Positions 1-8,535 of a stretch of DNA of 64,000 bases are shown here, in pieces. The notes beneath the pieces were generated by a model that worked only from the letters and a program-made list of their open reading frames with translations, had not been told where the DNA came from and ran no database searches. The DNA is from Lewinellaceae bacterium. Lineage in GTDB: Bacteria; Bacteroidota; Bacteroidia; Chitinophagales; Saprospiraceae. The position numbers were made by a program, and so were the translations under genes. Where the stretch lies: positions 1 through 64,000 of the forward strand of contig JACJYN010000009.1 in NCBI GenBank assembly GCA_020636095.1. Direction: 5' to 3'. Each line of letters begins with the position of its first letter. Positions within the stretch are counted from its first letter, which is position 1.

Positions 1-256
1 GCCTCTGCTCTGCTGCTCTGACATCATCGAGAGCATCTTCGGGCGCTACAAGAACAAAGGGGGCATGAAGGCGATCAGTGCCGATGTGTTGTCCATCGCC
101 CTGTACAACCAGCCTATCAGCCCGCAATTCATTCAGCAGGCAATGCGGGCGGTCAACGGGCCGCAGCTCCAAGAGTGGCAAAAAGACAACATCTGCCACA
201 ACAGATTTGGCCTGCGTAAAAGAATGGAAAAGGAGCTCAAAAGCGGGGAGGGCTAA
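1..256 (+). pseudogene. Transposase C-terminal fragment (cut by window edge)
   Basis: The frame is open from base 2 to the stop at 254-256, so the gene starts outside the window. The visible 84 residues contain an SDIIESIFGRYKNK motif, with an acidic residue in a setting typical of the last catalytic block of DDE transposases, followed by a helical basic tail ending in KRMEKELKSGEG. I could not assign an IS family with confidence. The first internal ATG is at 65, but the reading frame clearly continues upstream. It borders a mobile zone with IS66 and IS4 remnants, which supports a transposase origin. Whether it is intact outside the window is unknown. Confidence 0.5.
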
Positions 257-357
257 AGGGCTCAGGTTACACACCCTACCTTGTAATCATTGGCTCACTG
301 TACCTCATGAATAAGGCCACTTAAGGATGAAGACGAAGAAAAAATAGATAAATAACA

Positions 358-747
358 ATGATAAGAAATACAATTTTACCCGCTTTGCTAGCTACCATTT
401 GGATTAGCATTTCAGAATTTGTGAGAAACAAATTTCTCCTCAAATCGTATTGGACAGAACATTATGAAAGCATGGGCTTGATTTTTCCGTCAGAACCCAT
501 CAATGGAGCCTTTTGGGGAATTTGGTCATTGTGCTTTGCCATAGGTATTTATATTATCTCTCAAAAATTTTCATTGGTTCAAACCACGCTCTTATCTTGG
601 TTCGTGGGTTTCGTTCTTATGTGGCTTGTGACAGGCAATATGAACGTACTGCCATTTGGAATACTACCGTTTGCCATTCCGTTAAGCATCCTGGAAGTAT
701 TTGGGGCTGTATTCATCATCACGAAAATGACGAACAGGTCAAAATGA
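358..747 (+). CDS. Small integral membrane protein, 129 aa, unknown function
   Basis: Four hydrophobic segments fill most of the 129 residues, with a basic C-terminus (KMTNRSK). The start ATG at 358 follows an A-rich stretch. Codon use is AT-rich, unlike the GC-richer core genes further right, suggesting acquisition. It is followed after 22 bases by a DUF998-type membrane protein, so the two are probably cotranscribed. A diverged partial copy of its middle region (SLCFAIGIY...KFSLVQTT...GFVLMW) reappears at 6684-6810, fused to a methyltransferase tail. No function can be assigned; the family resembles small multipass proteins common in Bacteroidota gene cassettes. Confidence 0.7.
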   Translation: MIRNTILPALLATIWISISEFVRNKFLLKSYWTEHYESMGLIFPSEPINGAFWGIWSLCFAIGIYIISQKFSLVQTTLLSWFVGFVLMWLVTGNMNVLPFGILPFAIPLSILEVFGAVFIITKMTNRSK

Positions 748-769
748 ACGCAATTATCGTACACCAATA

Positions 770-1357
770 ATGACAGAACTGATAACAAAATATAATTGGA
801 CAAGTGTTGGACTTTTTGTCGGACTTATAATAATTGCTCATTTCTTCACAACAAGTCCGTATGATTGGCGAACCAATACAATAAGTGAACTTGCTTCACA
901 GCAGTATCAATATCGTTGGATAATGAAGATCGGCTTTATTCTGTTTGGTGGAATATTAGCAATTGGAATAACTAACAAGCTGATTAATGGAAATGCAAAA
1001 CTATTGACAGAATTGCCTATTCTGATATACGGATTAGCAATATTAATTTCAGGACTTTACTCAACAAAACCAATTGTGGACGGAATTGAGTACTCTGAAC
1101 TAGAATCAAAAATACATTCATATTCTGCACAAATTGCAGGAATGGCATTTTCAATCGGACTTTTAATTTACGGATTTACAGAAACCAATACGAATTTAAA
1201 AATCATTCATTTTGTGACATTTGCTTTTGTAGTTGGATTTTCAGCGTTATTTGGAATTATGGATTCTAACGTTGGAATTATTCAAAGAGTAATGTACATA
1301 GGTAGTTTCGTTTGGTTGACATTGTTTTACAACCAAATAAATGAAGCCAGTGGCTAA
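770..1357 (+). CDS. DUF998-family membrane protein
   Basis: The 195-residue product has about six hydrophobic segments and the DUF998 hallmark DWRTNTISELASQ near residues 32-44, followed by a long hydrophobic bundle. DUF998 proteins are bacterial and archaeal multipass membrane proteins of unknown function. The gene is AT-rich like its upstream neighbour and probably forms a two-gene unit with it. Its TAA stop (1355-1357) lies inside the left arm of an imperfect hairpin (1353-1404), the arrangement seen when an integron-type attC site follows a cassette gene. Length fits the family, so it looks intact. Confidence 0.8.
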   Translation: MTELITKYNWTSVGLFVGLIIIAHFFTTSPYDWRTNTISELASQQYQYRWIMKIGFILFGGILAIGITNKLINGNAKLLTELPILIYGLAILISGLYSTKPIVDGIEYSELESKIHSYSAQIAGMAFSIGLLIYGFTETNTNLKIIHFVTFAFVVGFSALFGIMDSNVGIIQRVMYIGSFVWLTLFYNQINEASG

Positions 1358-1404
1358 CATTGTATAAGCGGTGCGACAGAAAATCGCTCTAAATATTGTT
1401 AGAC
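1353..1404 (+). repeat. Imperfect hairpin, attC-like, at the DUF998 stop codon
   Basis: CTAAC (1354-1358) pairs with GTTAG (1398-1402), and AGCG (1367-1370) pairs with CGCT (1385-1388), with bulged or mismatched bases between and a 14-nt loop. The right edge GTTAGAC (1398-1404) fits the attC core consensus GTTRRRY; the left edge GGCTAAC fits RYYYAAC except at one position. The hairpin overlaps the gene's stop codon. These are features of integron cassette sites, but no integrase is visible here, so the assignment is inference. Confidence 0.4.
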
Positions 1405-1562
1405 AACGGAGAACCAGAACCTTGCAAGAGGTACCCCAAGTTGCTCTAACCTAATGTACTACCATTAGTTCTCTATCCGAACGGGCGTAAGCCTACCACC
1501 AAGGGCATATTGCGCTCGGCCTCAAGATCCCTTACCTTTGCCTGGCGGAGCCAGCAGCTTGC

Positions 1563-3067
1563 TTATTCCGATGCTGGTTTCCAATTCTGCGGGAACAGCT
1601 CATGCAACTTGCTGACTTTATGATCATGGATTCGGTTGAGTACATCGGTGAGCCACTTCTCCGGGTCGATTCCGTGGTGTTTACAGGCGGCGAAGAAGGT
1701 ATAGAACATAGCCGTGCGTTGAGCAGCTTCGTGGCTGCCGGCGAAGAGGTAATTTTTACGGCCGATAGCCGCCGGGCGGATAATGTTCTCCACCAGGTTA
1801 TTGTCGATCTCAATATTACCGTCGGCCAAAAACCAGGCCATGTTCTTCCAGCGGTTGAGAGCGTATTGGATGGCTTTACCGATGGAGCTGGAGGGAGTAA
1901 CCTGGTTGTATTCGGTTTGGAGCCACTGGCCAAGGGTATCGAAGGCGGGCTTTGATTCTTTGAGGCGCAACTCCAGGCGTTGTTCGGCGTTCAGCCCCTG
2001 CAGGCGGGCTTTTTCTTCCACCAGGTAAAGGATCTTGATCATCGTCAATGCCGTTTGGGCCCGCTCGGCGTCGGTGCCCTGGGCTTCGAAGAACTCCCGG
2101 CGGATATGGGCCATGCAATTCATCAGGGTGATATCAGCCAGCTTTTTGTCCAGGGTTTTGTACACGCTGTAGCCGTCGCATTGCAGCACGCCCGCAAAAC
2201 GTTCCAGGAATTTTTTTTCGGTACTTCGTGATCCCGCCCTTTTTCGTAAAAGAAGAAGGGCAGGTTATGCATAGGGCTAAACACCGCCCACAGATACCCC
2301 AAGTGCGCCTTTCCCCTCCCATCTTCCAGCACTCTCAGCCTGGTTTCGTCCATTTGGAGGTAAAAGGCTTCAAAAATCACCTTCTGGTAGGCTTCATAGA
2401 GGATCATCAGCGGAGCAGCCCCGGTTTTGACCCAGTTGCCTATTGTTGGAGGCGGGACTTTTAAGCCGCTGCGGGCAAACCGGGCGATGAGCCGGTGCAG
2501 CGGGAGGTGTTCTACGTATTTGGAGATCAGGATATGCACGATCAGGCTTACCCCGGCTTTTGACCGGCCGAAGGGCAGCTCTTTGGCAGGCGCTTGTACG
2601 ATTTGTCCTTGTCCTGGCTCCAGTTCAGCTTCCATCCGGGCGTATTTAGGCCGCACGATGCGCCGCACCCATACTTTACCCGGCTCATATTCCAACACCT
2701 CGCTTATGTCCTCGCCGATGCACTTCATCCCGCTGGTATCTTCCTCGGGCTCAAGCACCTCTGTTACTCTCGGCAAATGGGGCGCGATGGGCTGGCGGCC
2801 TTTGTGGGCATTCTCTTTCTTGGGCGGGGCATTACGCTCGTGGGCGGCTATCAGCTGCTTTACCGAGGCTTCTACCTCCTGAGCCTGTTCCGGGGCAAAG
2901 GCCAGCCTCAATTGCCCCTCCGCCTCTTCGGCTGGTACAAAACGCTCGCTTTTGCGGCCAAACATCATGCGCTCGAACCACGCCAGGCGTTGTTTCAACT
3001 CCAGCAGCTCCGATTCCAGTTTCTGGTAATCGGACAACGGCACCGTCTGTTCGTTTGCGTTTTGCAT
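1563..3067 (-). pseudogene. tnpC: IS66 transposase TnpC, frameshifted at an A8 run
   Basis: The first part (3067 to about 2212) has the IS66 N-terminal coiled coil, the FGRKSERF motif, and the middle block DETRLRVLEDGRGKAHLGY. The frame then leaves the family sequence at a run of eight T on the plus strand (2211-2218, A8 on the coding strand). Homology resumes one frame away with FLERFAGVLQCDGYS and continues to the end, including DNNLVENIIRPAAIGRKNYLF and a normal IS66 C-terminus. A -1 shift or one extra A would restore a protein of about 500 residues, the usual length. The A8 run could allow slippage during translation, but with the other broken ORFs I favour mutation or a consensus error. 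Confidence 0.8.
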
Positions 3068-3223
3068 AGGATAAAGGTAGCTGCTTAACCCTTATCCTAC
3101 AAGCACTTTTTCCCAACATCCCTCCGCCCGCTTTTGTGGATTTCTTGCGCTTTTTTCGAAACGCCCCATAAAAAGCCTTTATCAACACACCCGCTCTCAA
3201 AACGGTGGATAACTCCGATATTT

Positions 3224-3591
3224 TTACACTGCCGCTTTTTCCCGGCTATAACGCTTGCGCCGTTGGACGCTGCTCAGGCTTACCCCTTCCAGGATCATCA
3301 CCAACTCCTCCCAGCGCAGCGGCACTGAAGCCCCACCTGCGTATTACGAGAGGCAACTCGAACGTGCCCCGTTCTAAGCGTTTGCTCCAAACCACAAAAC
3401 CGCTACGGTCCCATACCAATATCTTGATCATCGTCCGGCGGCGGTTCAAAAGATGAACACTTCTCCGCTCAACGGGTCGCGTACCACATCCCCTGGCGAA
3501 CCAGCCCGCTCAGGCCATCAAAACTCTTGCGCATGTCGGTAACCGGCTCCCGGCTCAGGTAATAGCGCTGCGCTGAGGTAAAGCCCATCAT
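3224..3591 (-). pseudogene. tnpB: IS66 accessory protein TnpB, three frameshifts
   Basis: The TnpB family sequence can be followed from MMGFTSAQRYYLSREPVT and DMRKSFDGLSGLV, then in a second frame VVRDPLSGEVFIF, then in a third LNRRRTMIKILVWDRSGF and KRLERGTFELP, and finally LVMILEGVSL...RRKRYSREKAAV to a TAA at 3224-3226. Three single-base frame changes are therefore needed. The first (GGG, about 3497) and second (TTTT, about 3450) lie at short homopolymers. TnpB is required with TnpC for IS66 transposition in studied elements. Its ATG overlaps the tnpA stop (ATGA). Confidence 0.75.
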
Positions 3592-3907
3592 ATGCTAAAG
3601 CTTGAACTCAGGCTACGCAAATACGCCACCGGAGGCAACTCGCTGAAGCGCAAACCACCCCGCCTGGCAATTCAACTTCAACTACTATGCCGCCTACAGG
3701 CTTCGCTTCTATCTCTATTGGGCTGAACCCCACTACCGGCTCCTGCTTCAACCGGTTTTGCCAACGATAATATGAGGCCGCGCTTATGCCTTGGGCTGCA
3801 CAATACTCTTTTACACTCTGGCCGCTCTCTTGATGGCCTGCCAGCAACCGCGCCCACGAGCCAGCATCCCGCCACGAACGGCTTGTCCTTGTCAATGGTT
3901 TTTTCAT
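3588..3907 (-). pseudogene. tnpA: IS66 accessory protein TnpA, late frameshift
   Basis: The product begins MKKPLTRTSRSWRDAGSW and has the family's helix-turn-helix-like block SVKEYCAAQGISAASYYRWQ (about residues 31-50). After VEVELPGGV the frame departs from the family; the expected continuation RFSELPPVAYLRSLSSSF lies one frame away and ends in a TGA that overlaps the tnpB ATG. One indel near 3640 is enough to explain this. TnpA proteins are small DNA-binding accessory factors of IS66 elements. The gene lies just inside the right inverted repeat, as expected. Confidence 0.75.
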
Positions 3908-3975
3908 GTCTGCATTTTAGGCAAAGGTCGGCATTGCTGCAATGACGGGCAAGATGCCATTGGTGGTAGGCTTAC

Positions 3976-4075
3976 CGGAGGGAGGTGTTCATGATCACTG
4001 GAATTTTCACGAATATCCTCTTTTCCGTGCAGTTTGTTATCTGGCCGGGTTGCTTAACTTAATGGGAATGAACAA
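3976..4075. mobile_element. Truncated right end of a second IS4-like copy
   Basis: This 100-bp stretch is closely similar, in the same orientation, to 5878-5976, the right end of the IS4-like element that follows. Both contain the transposase start region, a TTTCACGAATATCCTCTTTT block and the terminal CTTAACTTAATGGGAATGAA. It directly abuts the IS66 right inverted repeat, so IS66 appears to have entered the first codons of another IS4-like copy, and the rest of that copy is missing on the far side. Confidence 0.7.
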
Positions 4076-4179
4076 AGCATCAACACCATTAAGTTAAGGA
4101 GATGGCCCGCACCAAATATTAAAAAGCGGCCCCAAAAAAACTTTGAAATAATTAGCCGATAAAAGAATCGGGTAAAAAG

Positions 4180-4394
4180 GGCTTTGTTGCATGAATCGAA
4201 ATTTATTCCAAACTCTTTAACCGTAAAGGATTGAAGTTTCATTTTTTAAATTTCAGAAATTGTTAGTATTAAATTTCAATACACTTTTTTAAATTTTACA
4301 AAATTTTATCCTGAATCGTGGGCTGAACGAAGGCTTTTGTGAAATTTATAGTGCAATTTCAGGTCAAATTATATTTTTTCTATGCAACAACGCC
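4180..4394. mobile_element. IS5/IS903-type miniature element with 9-bp target duplication
   Basis: The left tip GGCTTTGTTGCAT (4180-4192) and right tip ATGCAACAACGCC (4382-4394) form an inverted repeat with one mismatch. The tips resemble the ends of IS903-group IS5 elements. Directly outside both tips is the same 9-mer GGTAAAAAG (4171-4179 and 4395-4403), and 9-bp duplications are typical of IS903. The 215-bp interior is very AT-rich and has no credible transposase ORF, so this is a non-autonomous derivative. It lies within the 3' region of the IS4-like element. Confidence 0.7.
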
Positions 4395-4519
4395 GGTAAA
4401 AAGCGCCAAAATGATAAAGAGCTGGCAATACTTTATTGGGCAACCAACTATTAAGGCCACCGGAAAAAGCTCCCATAATTGTGTGGTTAAATTCGATTTT
4501 TTGGGGTAAATTTGAACTG

Positions 4520-5893
4520 CTAAAATGCGTGGCGGTAATTTGATTCATAGATGTGCCGCTCGGTGCCACGCATTATACGTCGTCGGCGCTCCTTGTTTTT
4601 TTCAGGCCTGATGGGCTCCATGGTTTGAATGATTTGGCGGTAGAAATCCTTGATCCAGTGCTTGAGTTCTTTTTCCGGGCCAAGCATAAATTTGACAAGG
4701 AAGCGTTTGAGCAATCCGGCAGTAACGTTCCGGTTGGGCTTGTAGTCGTGTTGCCGCTGTTTGTTTACTTTTTTGACCTCACGCTCTTTTGCCGTGAAAA
4801 GGGCGGTTTGGATATTGTAATTGATGAAGTGCGCATAAATGTCCCCGAACAAATCGGGGCAGGCTCTGCCAGCAATTATTGACGGTATAAGCCGAGAAGT
4901 TGGCCAACTCCAGAAAGGATTTGATAACGAGGAAGCAAGTTTCGATGCCCCATCGTTTGCGGTATATTTTTGAGAAATAACCGTGTTTGAAGCGCCGGGT
5001 GTCAAGCAAGGTGGTAAGCAATACTTCCATCTCGCCGGCAGGCAGCAACACTCGGATCAGTGATGGTAGTTTGGGCGTTGACAGAGATGCCCAGGCTGTT
5101 GAGCACCGCCCGGGACTTGTAAGAGAGCTTTTCGGTAACGGTTTGCTCTTTTTTGCCGCTGGCAACGAATGCTTTTACCGTATTGCTGAACCCCACTGGC
5201 ATCCGGATAATGCAATGAGAGCCGTAGTACTGGTGCAGGAAAGGGATAGTGTGGGAGGCATGGCCTCTGTCATAAACGACGCAGGCATCCTTAGGGACTT
5301 TGGGCAATGGCCTGCCGGGCAATCACTGTTTCAGCCACGTATCGGGTATGGAACTGCACGGCGGTGACGATTTGGTTGAGTAAATCATAATGGGCGAGCA
5401 GCCGGGTAGAAGGCACCCTGTTATGCTGGTTGCCGTGCCAGCCGAACTCTTCGCCCAGCCACTCCTCGTCGGGGAGCCGGAAACCGGTGCCATCTGCGAC
5501 CCAAAGGCGCATGCCCTTCCAGCGCTTGGCCTTAAAGCATTCGTAGAAAAGCCGGGCGCCGAAGAGAAACATGTCTTTGAAGAACTTGGGTAGGAGTTTT
5601 TGGCGGGCTTGGACAAGAGCGCTTTTCGTCGGAGAGAATTCTCCGGTATTAAGCCACCCGAAAAAGCGGTCCAATTCGACACAAAGCGTACTTTTGAGTA
5701 AGCTGATGTTGAGCCAGGCAACCCGTTTGAGGTGCAGGATGCGGGTCCGGGTAAAATCTTTCCCTGGCCTGCCCTGTGGAATAGTCACTTTGTGAATTCC
5801 ACAGTGCCTGGAAAAGTATTGTTGGGGGTTTTGCCTTGCCAGCTGAGGAAACTGCCTGATGGCATCAAGATAAGCACGGAGGAAGGTGTTCAT
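4520..5893 (-). pseudogene. IS4-family transposase, several frameshifts
   Basis: Homology runs through consecutive frames. 5893 to about 5300 gives MNTFLRAYLDAIRQFPQL, RLWVADGTGFRLPDEE (first catalytic Asp region) and HYDLLNQIVTAVQFH. A second frame gives ACVVYDRGHASHTIPFL with the second Asp. A third gives RRFKHGYFSKIYRKRWGIE, the Y-x2-R-x3-E type signature of IS4 transposases. A final frame ends in ERHIYESNYRHAF. Together about 450 residues are recoverable, the usual family length, but at least three frame changes are needed, so the copy is probably inactive. The start ATG at 5893 is chosen because the same start is preserved in the truncated copy near 3993. Confidence 0.75.
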
Positions 5894-6056
5894 GATCAGT
5901 GATGTTTTCACGAATATCCTCTTTTCCGTGCTGCTTTTTAACTGGCTGGTTTGCTTAACTTAATGGGAATGAACAATGTGCATATCGATCAGGCGGGTCT
6001 AAGCGCCCGCCCTATGCACGAAACGCTAGCGGTCAGCTTTAAAGACAATGTAAAAT

Positions 6057-6680
6057 ATGACAGACAGAAACTATTTGAACAATTTACGGATTCCGACTAA
6101 AGACAATCCTCTACGAATTTTAATGAGTGCTTGTTTGACTGGAATAACTTGTGGTTTTGACGGAAGTGCAAATGGAGAATACCCCAGTGCATTGAAAATT
6201 TTGACTTATGACACAGTTAAAATTGTAACATTTTGCCCGGAGGAATTTTCATTTGGGACACCGAGAGAAATGTGTGACATTCACGGTGGGACAGGGATAG
6301 ATGTTTTAAATGGCAAAGCAAAAGTTTTGACAGAAACGGGTAAAGACTGGACGGAAGGAATGATTAAATCTTCGGAAAAAATGCTCGAAATTGCTAAAAA
6401 AGAAAACATTGAAATAGCAATTCTGATGGATATCAGTGCGGCCTGTGGTAGTCAAGTTATATATAACGGAAATAGATTTGGAAGTAATAAGGTCTACCAA
6501 ATAGGTTCTGGCGTTAGTGCTGCGCAATTAAAAAAAAATGGCTTTGTGGTCATAAGCCAGCGTGACTTTGCTTCGTTAGAAATACTTTATTCTAAAATTG
6601 ACAGTAAACACAAACTGGATACTACAAAAGTTGACCACCACGAAATTGATTGGTACAAAGAATATTTTAAAATAACTTGA
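6057..6680 (+). CDS. DUF523-family protein
   Basis: The 207-residue product carries the DUF523 signature ILMSACLTGITCGFDG near residues 20-35, then FCPEEFSFGTPREMCDI and a later ISAACGSQVIYNG. DUF523 proteins are small cysteine-containing proteins of unknown role found across bacteria. The gene is AT-rich and isolated between an IS4-like end and a chimeric fragment, so it looks acquired. A GC hairpin (GGCGGG/CCCGCC, 5992-5997 and 6006-6011) lies upstream between the IS end and the ATG; it lacks a T tract. Length is within family range, so it seems intact. Confidence 0.8.
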   Translation: MTDRNYLNNLRIPTKDNPLRILMSACLTGITCGFDGSANGEYPSALKILTYDTVKIVTFCPEEFSFGTPREMCDIHGGTGIDVLNGKAKVLTETGKDWTEGMIKSSEKMLEIAKKENIEIAILMDISAACGSQVIYNGNRFGSNKVYQIGSGVSAAQLKKNGFVVISQRDFASLEILYSKIDSKHKLDTTKVDHHEIDWYKEYFKIT

Positions 6681-6683
6681 TAA

Positions 6684-6998
6684 ATAGGATTATTATGGTC
6701 ACTATGTTTCGCAATTGGAATATATACAATCGCAAAGAAATTCTCATTAGTACAAACTACTGCCATCGCTTGGTTTATAGGGTTTGTGCTTATGTGGATT
6801 GTAACCGGAAGTCAAGACAGTTGGATTGAGACCTATTACAAGCCTATGCAAGCAAGATTTGAGAATTTTCTGAAACGCAACAACAATTCAGAACTTGCAA
6901 GAAAAGTAGTTGAAGATAATCAAGCTGAAATCGACTTGTACCAAAAATTCAAGGATTATTACAGTTACGGGTTTTACATAGCGAGAAAAAATGAATAA
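6684..6998 (+). pseudogene. Chimera: membrane-protein fragment joined to a methyltransferase tail
   Basis: The frame is open from 6684. Up to about 6810 it encodes LWSLCFAIGIY...KKFSLVQTT...GFVLMWIVTG, a diverged copy of the middle of the membrane protein at 358-747. At about 6811 the sequence switches to DSWIETYYKPMQARFENFL and ends with KFKDYYSYGFYIARK, the usual C-terminus of a class I SAM-dependent methyltransferase. Neither half has its N-terminus. The first in-frame ATG is at 6786. This appears to be a recombination scar between two cassette-like genes rather than a functional fusion. Confidence 0.65.
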
Positions 6999-7019
6999 AA
7001 GGCAGCACACAATGGCTAA

Positions 7020-7184
7020 GAGCATGTTTGGAGGTGGTGCGGGTTTGAAGCGAGAAAAGTCAATTATTTGATGAGATGAGGCGCTTTTTGCAGTTCGTAC
7101 CTGAAAGGTACGGACAAAAGAAGCAACGAAATATCATCAAATAAGTGGGTTTTGCAGCCCAAAAGACTACCTCCAAACATACTC
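7020..7184. mobile_element. Palindromic miniature element M1 (family M)
   Basis: This is a 165-bp element with inverted ends GAGCATGTTTGGAGGTGGT and its near complement, flanked by TAA at 7017-7019 and 7185-7187. A central small hairpin (GTACCT-gaaa-GGTAC) lies in the middle. It sits inside an older imperfect palindrome whose arms are TGGCTAA (7013-7019) and CGTTTAGCCA (7219-7228). Confidence 0.8.
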
Positions 7185-7404
7185 TAAAACGTTCATAGCC
7201 AGCAAAAGCTGGCTACGCCGTTTAGCCAGACCGTCAGACTGTGAAAAAACTTACCCCCCAGCTTCCCCGGCCGGACAAAAAGCCGTAAATTGGAAGAGCA
7301 ACAACCACAGGTTCGCATGCCACAGATCGAAGGAACCAGCCGGTTGTGACAGGGCCGGCCCGAACTGCGCATACCTAGTGCTATCCGAATAATGAATTTA
7401 CACT

Positions 7405-8253
7405 TCAGATTCCGGCACTGCTTTCAGCCAAATACACCCCATCCTCCTCAATGCGGACCAGTTTTTGCTTGTACAATGCTCCAATCGCCTTCTTAAATGT
7501 CTTTTTGCTCATCTGCAGGCGGGCGGTGATCTCCTCGGGGGCGCTTTTGTCATGCAGGCCGAGGAAGCCGTTGTTCTTTTCCAACAGCTGCAGGATTTTT
7601 TCAGCATTGGGCTCCACGTGGGCGTAGCCGGGTTGGCGCAGGCTGAGGTCTATTTTCTTATCCGGGCGGATGGTTTTGACGTAGCCCTTGCACTGGTCGC
7701 CGGGTTGTACCGTGCGAAACAGGTCGCTTTTATAGAGCAGCCCGCGGTAACGGTGGTTGATGATGGCGTTGTAGCCGATATCCGTCTGAGGGCCGATGAG
7801 CAGCTCTACCTCTTGTTTTTCTTCCAGTTCAATATTTTCCGTTTCCAGAAATTTATTCAGCTTGCTGGAAGCGATCATGCGGCCGGTTTGCTCGTCGAGC
7901 AGCAGGTACACCAGGTACCACTTGCCGCGCTCCATCTTTTTAGACTGCTCGGCGAAGGGCGCCAGCAGGTCCTTGTCGAGGCCCCAGTCGAGAAAGGCGC
8001 CGAAGGGTACTACTTCTTTAACCTGCAGGTAGGCAAACTGCCCCAGAATGGCTTTCGGCCGCTGGGTAGTAGCCACCGGCCAGTCTTCGGAATCGGTATA
8101 AACAAAGACTTCGATGGTGTCCTCCGGTTCCAGCTCTTCGGGGACGAACTTTTTGGGCAATAAAACATCATCGCCCTCTTCGTCTACCAGAACCATGCCA
8201 TGGACGATGCGGCGGGCGGCTGTCAGGGTATTGTATTTTCCGATCTCGATCAT
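7405..8253 (-). CDS. cvfB: S1-domain RNA-binding protein, CvfB/YitL family
   Basis: The 282-residue length and architecture match the CvfB (YitL) family. An N-terminal S1-like barrel (MIEIGKYNTLTAARRIVHGM, then LLPKKFVP) is followed by a second S1-like domain with VKEVVPFGAFLDWGLDKDLL near residues 75-95. A third S1 segment, YRGLLYKSDL...VKTIRPDKKIDLSLRQ, comes next, and a C-terminal winged helix ends TFKKAIGALYKQKLVRIEEDGVYL. CvfB-type proteins bind RNA in the cytoplasm and affect virulence-gene or translation control in Staphylococcus; the role in Bacteroidota is not established. It is divergent from pgm with about 280 bases between the starts. Confidence 0.85.
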   Translation of the reverse strand: MIEIGKYNTLTAARRIVHGMVLVDEEGDDVLLPKKFVPEELEPEDTIEVFVYTDSEDWPVATTQRPKAILGQFAYLQVKEVVPFGAFLDWGLDKDLLAPFAEQSKKMERGKWYLVYLLLDEQTGRMIASSKLNKFLETENIELEEKQEVELLIGPQTDIGYNAIINHRYRGLLYKSDLFRTVQPGDQCKGYVKTIRPDKKIDLSLRQPGYAHVEPNAEKILQLLEKNNGFLGLHDKSAPEEITARLQMSKKTFKKAIGALYKQKLVRIEEDGVYLAESSAGI

Positions 8254-8324
8254 GCTGCAAAGCTAGGGTAATGTTGCGTTGAAAACAAATGGGGAGGGGG
8301 TCGCCGACACCCATTTTTTATCAT

Positions 8325-8332
8325 TATATTTG
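8325..8332 (+). promoter_or_regulatory. Candidate Bacteroidota -7 box (TATATTTG) upstream of pgm
   Basis: TATATTTG matches the TAnnTTTG -7 consensus of Bacteroidota sigma-ABfr promoters. It lies in the cvfB-pgm divergent region, about 200 bases before the pgm ATG. No convincing TTTG -33 box at the right spacing was noted, so this is a weak call. Confidence 0.3.
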
Positions 8333-8535
8333 GCGCTGTCGAAAAGGGGATGCGGCTATGCCGTATCCTTCTTAGGTGAAATTGTAATATGGCTATATTG
8401 TTATATGCAGCTTACCAGTAGACAGAACCGGCAAAACCATTTAACCATACAACAATTCAACCATTTCCCTGGAGCAAGGCTCCGGGCAATTTGCTTTCGA
8501 AGCACAATAGTTCATACCAAAAACGCAATTCATTC

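Larger units (their letters stand above)
1487..3975 (-). mobile_element. IS66-family insertion sequence, complete ends, decayed genes
   Basis: The element is bounded by 27-bp imperfect inverted repeats at 1487-1513 and 3949-3975, both beginning GTAAGCCTACCACCAA when read inwards. The GTAAGC start is typical of IS66. Inside, on the minus strand, are tnpA, tnpB and tnpC in canonical order, with an ATGA overlap between tnpA and tnpB. All three carry frameshifts. The 8 bases outside each end (GAACGGGC and CGGAGGGA) do not match, so no target duplication is visible. The right end sits inside a truncated copy of the IS4-like element whose main copy follows, so one flank has been rearranged or lost. 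Confidence 0.85.
4086..5976 (-). mobile_element. IS4-like insertion sequence, decayed
   Basis: A 13-bp inverted repeat (CCATTAAGTTAAG at 4086-4098 and its complement at 5954-5966) frames a minus-strand IS4-type transposase. The right end probably extends to 5976, because that sequence is shared with the truncated copy ending at 4075. The left third contains an independent 215-bp insertion (4180-4394). No clear target duplication was found for the IS4-like element itself. Confidence 0.65.

Noticed and set aside
1479..3983. 8-bp target duplication for the IS66 element
   Set aside because: The flanking 8-mers GAACGGGC and CGGAGGGA differ; the left or right flank has been rearranged.
5992..6011. 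GC hairpin (GGCGGG/CCCGCC) before the DUF523 gene as a terminator
   Set aside because: There is no T tract, and it sits at an IS border, so function cannot be claimed.
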